Shown here piece by piece: positions 30,010 through 32,150 of a stretch of 32,150 bases of DNA. Positions within the stretch are counted from its first letter, which is position 1. Each line of letters begins with the position of its first letter. The position numbers and the translations under genes were made by a program. The notes beneath the pieces are model-generated. The model did no database searches, was not told the origin of the DNA, and was given only the letters and a program-made list of their open reading frames with translations. Source of the DNA: Verrucomicrobiia bacterium (GTDB lineage: Bacteria > Verrucomicrobiota > Verrucomicrobiia > Limisphaerales > DSYF01); contig DASTWL010000005.1 of the NCBI GenBank assembly GCA_035765895.1, positions 1 through 32,150 of the forward strand, in the 5' to 3' direction.

Positions 30010-30863
30010 CCCATCCTCCTCGTGCCGCCGCGGGATTTCATGAAATGCCGGAGCCGCGGCAGAATCGGCCGGTCGGTTTGCAGCGGTAGGTAATCCACGC
30101 CGTCGCGCGACAAGGCGTGCGTTGCGTCCTCGGCGAACCAGCGGCTGCGTCCGTGCGCTACGAAGGCCCGGCCGGTTTCCGCCTCCACCGCCCGGAAGAT
30201 GCCGCCGCCGGTTTGACCGCGCTCCGCGGGATCTTCGAGGTGCAGAACCATGCAATCATGATCCTGCGCCATGAGCCGGATGGCGGGGATGGCATCGGGA
30301 TCGTGCAGGTCGCTCAACACGATGAACAGGCAGCGTTGCTCGATCCGCGGAATCAATTCACGCACCCGCCGGCCCAGCGTTGTGCCCTCGACAAAACGGT
30401 AATGCCGGAGCTGGTGCATCCATTGCATGACGGCGTTGCGCGCGAGGGTCGGCGTCTGGTGCAGTTCGCGTTCGCCCACGCCCAGCAGGCCGACGGGGTT
30501 CATGTGGTCCAGCGCGGCCAGCGCGAGTCCGCCGGCCAGTTGCACGGCCCAGGCGTATTTGCTCAGGTGTTGCGAAGTGATGCACATCGACGCGGACGTG
30601 TCCACGAGCAGATAGACCGGCATCTGGCGCGGCGCTTCATATTCCTTGACGTGAAAGCGGCCGGTCCGCCCGGTGACGCGCCAGTCGATGAACTTCACGG
30701 GATCACCGGGCTGGTAGAGCCGGGACTGGACATATTCGATGCCCGCGCCGAGGAACGGCGAGCTCTCCTGCCCGTAGCTCAATGCGTCCGCGAGCCGCCG
30801 CACGGCCAGTTCGAACTGGCGCGCGTCAAGCGGGTCGTGCGTGAGTTGGGCGGAGTGGCGCAT
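30006..30863 (-). CDS. DUF58 (VWA-like) protein of the MoxR operon
   Basis: 285 residues. The DUF58 signature is clear: 'GAGIEYVQSRLYQPGDPVKFIDWRVTGRTGRFHVKEYEAPRQMPV' (about 39-83), which corresponds to the family's R-x-Y-x-x-G-D-x-x-x-x-I-D-W and K-E-F/Y-E pattern. It is followed by the VWA-like metal site D88-T-S-A-S92. No membrane helix or signal peptide is seen, so it is probably cytoplasmic or peripheral. DUF58 proteins are encoded directly beside MoxR ATPases and are thought to be their partners. Here a lipoprotein gene and a repeat element lie between them. The stop overlaps the next start as ATGA. Confidence 0.88.
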   Translation of the reverse strand: MRHSAQLTHDPLDARQFELAVRRLADALSYGQESSPFLGAGIEYVQSRLYQPGDPVKFIDWRVTGRTGRFHVKEYEAPRQMPVYLLVDTSASMCITSQHLSKYAWAVQLAGGLALAALDHMNPVGLLGVGERELHQTPTLARNAVMQWMHQLRHYRFVEGTTLGRRVRELIPRIEQRCLFIVLSDLHDPDAIPAIRLMAQDHDCMVLHLEDPAERGQTGGGIFRAVEAETGRAFVAHGRSRWFAEDATHALSRDGVDYLPLQTDRPILPRLRHFMKSRGGTRRMG

Positions 30864-30869
30864 GATAAA

Positions 30870-31343
30870 TTATTTCTCTTTGGCAAAGTCGTAGGTCCAA
30901 ATCACAAATCTATCAATGTTGAGCTTTTGCTCGCCGGCAGGCACATGAAGAATTTCTCTAGCTTTATCCTCTGCAATTTCTAGTGAACGATTTGTCCACA
31001 AGCCCAGCAACTCGATGTCGTAGGGGCGATCAGATGAAGACTGGATGGTCACTGTGACATGGTTTGTATCAGAAAACTTCATCTCACCTTTTGCGCTCAT
31101 CCAAGGACTGCCTCCAACTGGGCCAACCTGATAACTAAACGTCTCAAGGGAATACTTGTAACTCAAGTTATCCGGCCCGCTGTAATCAAACTGCGGCCTG
31201 CCGCGTTCGTTGGAGGCAAGCGTGATTACGGAAGCTTGCTGGGTCGGTATAAAGGTAGAAGTTTTTTGTTCCGACTGTTTAGAACATCCAAGCAACAAAG
31301 CAAATGTTGCGCAAAAGCAAAATAGACAGGGGATGATTTTCAT
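30870..31343 (-). CDS. Small putative lipoprotein, lower GC than its neighbours
   Basis: 157 residues. MKIIPCLFCFCATFALLLGC ends in a lipobox (LLGC, Cys20), so it is likely a lipoprotein. The mature part begins with a Ser/Gln/Lys/Thr-rich linker and is then beta-rich ('YKYSLETFSYQVGPVGGSPWMSAKGEMKF'). An AAGG lies nine bases before the ATG. Base composition is visibly more AT-rich than in the flanking Bat genes. It lies 6 bp upstream of DUF58 and directly after a palindromic repeat element, so it may be an acquired cargo gene placed in the operon, or an ordinary gene with a different history. No family is recognised. Confidence 0.7.
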   Translation of the reverse strand: MKIIPCLFCFCATFALLLGCSKQSEQKTSTFIPTQQASVITLASNERGRPQFDYSGPDNLSYKYSLETFSYQVGPVGGSPWMSAKGEMKFSDTNHVTVTIQSSSDRPYDIELLGLWTNRSLEIAEDKAREILHVPAGEQKLNIDRFVIWTYDFAKEK

Positions 31344-31366
31344 CTGGCTAAACCTTGGTCAAAGAT

Positions 31367-31584
31367 GAACGCCAACGGCGTTCCATCATCCAGCCCAGGG
31401 TTGGCGCGCAGCGCCTACCCTGGGTCGTCGTTCCAAAATCTCCCCAACCCTGAAAGGGTTGCATCATCGCGTCTCCGAATTTTTCTTCAACCCCTTCAGG
31501 GTTGGAAAAAATCTGGGGAACGCAAACCCAGGGTAGCTCGTTCCTCGCAACCCTGGGCTGAAGGCTGGAACGCCTTTGGCGTTC
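31367..31584. repeat. Composite inverted repeat built from six nested palindromes
   Basis: Six hairpins lie in mirror order: A 31367-31383 (GAACGCC-AAC-GGCGTTC), B 31394-31424 (CCCAGGGT...ACCCTGGG with inner GGCGC-GCA-GCGCC), C 31445-31461 (CAACCCT-GAA-AGGGTTG), C' 31488-31504 (CAACCC-CTTCA-GGGTTG), B' 31527-31557 (CCCAGGGT...ACCCTGGG), A' 31568-31584 (GAACGCC-TTT-GGCGTTC). The left half closely resembles the reverse complement of the right half, including the sequence between hairpins. It sits between moxR and the lipoprotein gene. It resembles mobile REP/BIME- or MITE-type elements; no transposase and no clear target duplication is visible. Confidence 0.8.
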
Positions 31585-31637
31585 TTCAGAATTCCGCGAT
31601 GAACATTTATGCTTCATCACCTTCGGCTTCGTTGCAC

Positions 31638-32150
31638 TCACCCCAACTTCTTCAAAATCTCCTCCAGCACTTTCGCCGGTTTCTGGCCTTCGGCGAGGGC
31701 TTCGTAGCTCAGGCGGATGCGGTGCAGCACCACGTCCTCGGCGAGCTGGAACAAATCTTCCGGCACGACGTAGTCGCGGCCGACCACAAAGGCGCGGGCG
31801 CGGGCCGCTTGCACGATGGCCAGCCCGGCGCGCGGCGAGCAGCCGAGTTCGATGCTCGGATGCGTGCGCGTGAGGCGGACGAATTCCACGCAGTGTTTCA
31901 TGAACACGTCGCTGACGTGGACTTGCTGCACGGTTTCCATCGCCTTGGTGAGGTCGTCAATGTGGCAGACGGGCTGGCCGGAAATCATGTCGAACGCGGT
32001 CTTGGGCATCGCGCCTTGTTCGGTGCGCTTGAGCCCCATCTTGACTTGGCGACGCAACACTTCTTCTTCCTGCTCGGGATTCGGATACGTCAGGCGATGG
32101 CAAAGCATGAAGCGGTCGAGCTGCGCTTCGGGCAGTTCAAACGTGCCCGC
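31638..32150 (-). CDS. MoxR-family AAA ATPase, C-terminal part (start beyond the window)
   Basis: The frame is open through base 32150; about 170 C-terminal residues are present. The first visible residues, AGTFELPEAQLDRFML, are the MoxR sensor region just after the Walker B end of the AAA core. The rest is the helical lid domain: 'YPNPEQEEEVLRRQ', 'HPSIELGCSPRAGLAIVQAARARAFVVGRDYVVPEDLFQLAEDVVLHRIRLSYEA', the conserved GxSPRA sensor 2 and AxxxGRxYVxPxD pattern. MoxR ATPases act as chaperone-like partners of DUF58 and VWA proteins. It is the first gene visible of the leftward Bat operon. Walker A is outside the window. Confidence 0.92.
   Translation of the reverse strand, partial: AGTFELPEAQLDRFMLCHRLTYPNPEQEEEVLRRQVKMGLKRTEQGAMPKTAFDMISGQPVCHIDDLTKAMETVQQVHVSDVFMKHCVEFVRLTRTHPSIELGCSPRAGLAIVQAARARAFVVGRDYVVPEDLFQLAEDVVLHRIRLSYEALAEGQKPAKVLEEILKKLG

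Noticed and set aside
31568-31584. Hairpin A' after moxR, considered as a rho-independent terminator
   Set aside because: There is no T-run on the transcript side. It fits better as part of the composite repeat.
31348-31641. A minus-strand open frame of 97 codons covering the repeat element
   Set aside because: It is explained by translation through the palindromes; the peptide is Arg/Gln/Pro-rich with no recognisable domain and follows the hairpin sequence exactly. I regard it as a spurious frame.

Overview
The window looks like a chromosomal segment of a GC-rich Gram-negative bacterium, most likely of the Verrucomicrobiota. This placement is inference. It rests on a formylglycine-type sulfatase, a MoxR/DUF58/BatA/BatB cluster carrying extra large secreted proteins, and a giant secreted subtilase. 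The subtilase ends in an EF-hand-like 'DTDGDGMSDYAEF' module plus a short beta-rich tail, an arrangement I associate with this phylum. No tRNA, rRNA, CRISPR array, phage or IS element was seen.

Left part (1-7246). A leftward cluster of three prepilin-like genes (PilV-, PilW- and PilX-like) runs off the left edge. The PilX-like gene is open to base 1. A rightward diacylglycerol-kinase-family lipid kinase follows, then a leftward low-complexity protein with a coiled-coil end, then rightward sulfatase and MFS exporter genes.

Middle left (7255-19349), all leftward. A giant S8 protease comes first in the direction of transcription, then an RluE-like pseudouridine synthase. Next is a tightly overlapping type II secretion / type IV pilus-like operon: GspE-like ATPase, two GspF-like membrane proteins, I-, J- and K-like minor pseudopilins, a small two-helix membrane protein and an ABC-2-type permease. 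Nearly every junction is a 4-base ATGA overlap. No secretin, no major pilin and no prepilin peptidase is present in the window.

Middle (19350-21440). A 96-bp divergent intergenic region carries two back-to-back sigma70-like promoters, both predicted to give almost leaderless mRNAs. The rightward one drives a HAD-NUDIX fusion protein followed after 3 bp by folB. This pairing suggests that the fusion supplies the two steps that convert dihydroneopterin triphosphate to dihydroneopterin, which are often unassigned. folB overlaps tail-to-tail with a CBS-domain gene.

Right part (21441-32150), all leftward. A Bat-type (MoxR-associated) operon reads moxR (cut by the right edge), a 294-bp gap holding a mirrored composite palindromic repeat, a small lipoprotein of lower GC, DUF58, a membrane protein, BatA-like VWA, BatB-like VWA, a small helical repeat-like protein (TTG start), a 1238-residue secreted membrane-anchored protein, and a TlpA-like thioredoxin with an unusual helical C-terminal half. 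The most interesting points are the HAD-NUDIX/folB pairing, the palindrome of palindromes at 31367-31584, the two parallel minor-pilin triads, and the extended Bat operon ending in a thiol-redox protein.
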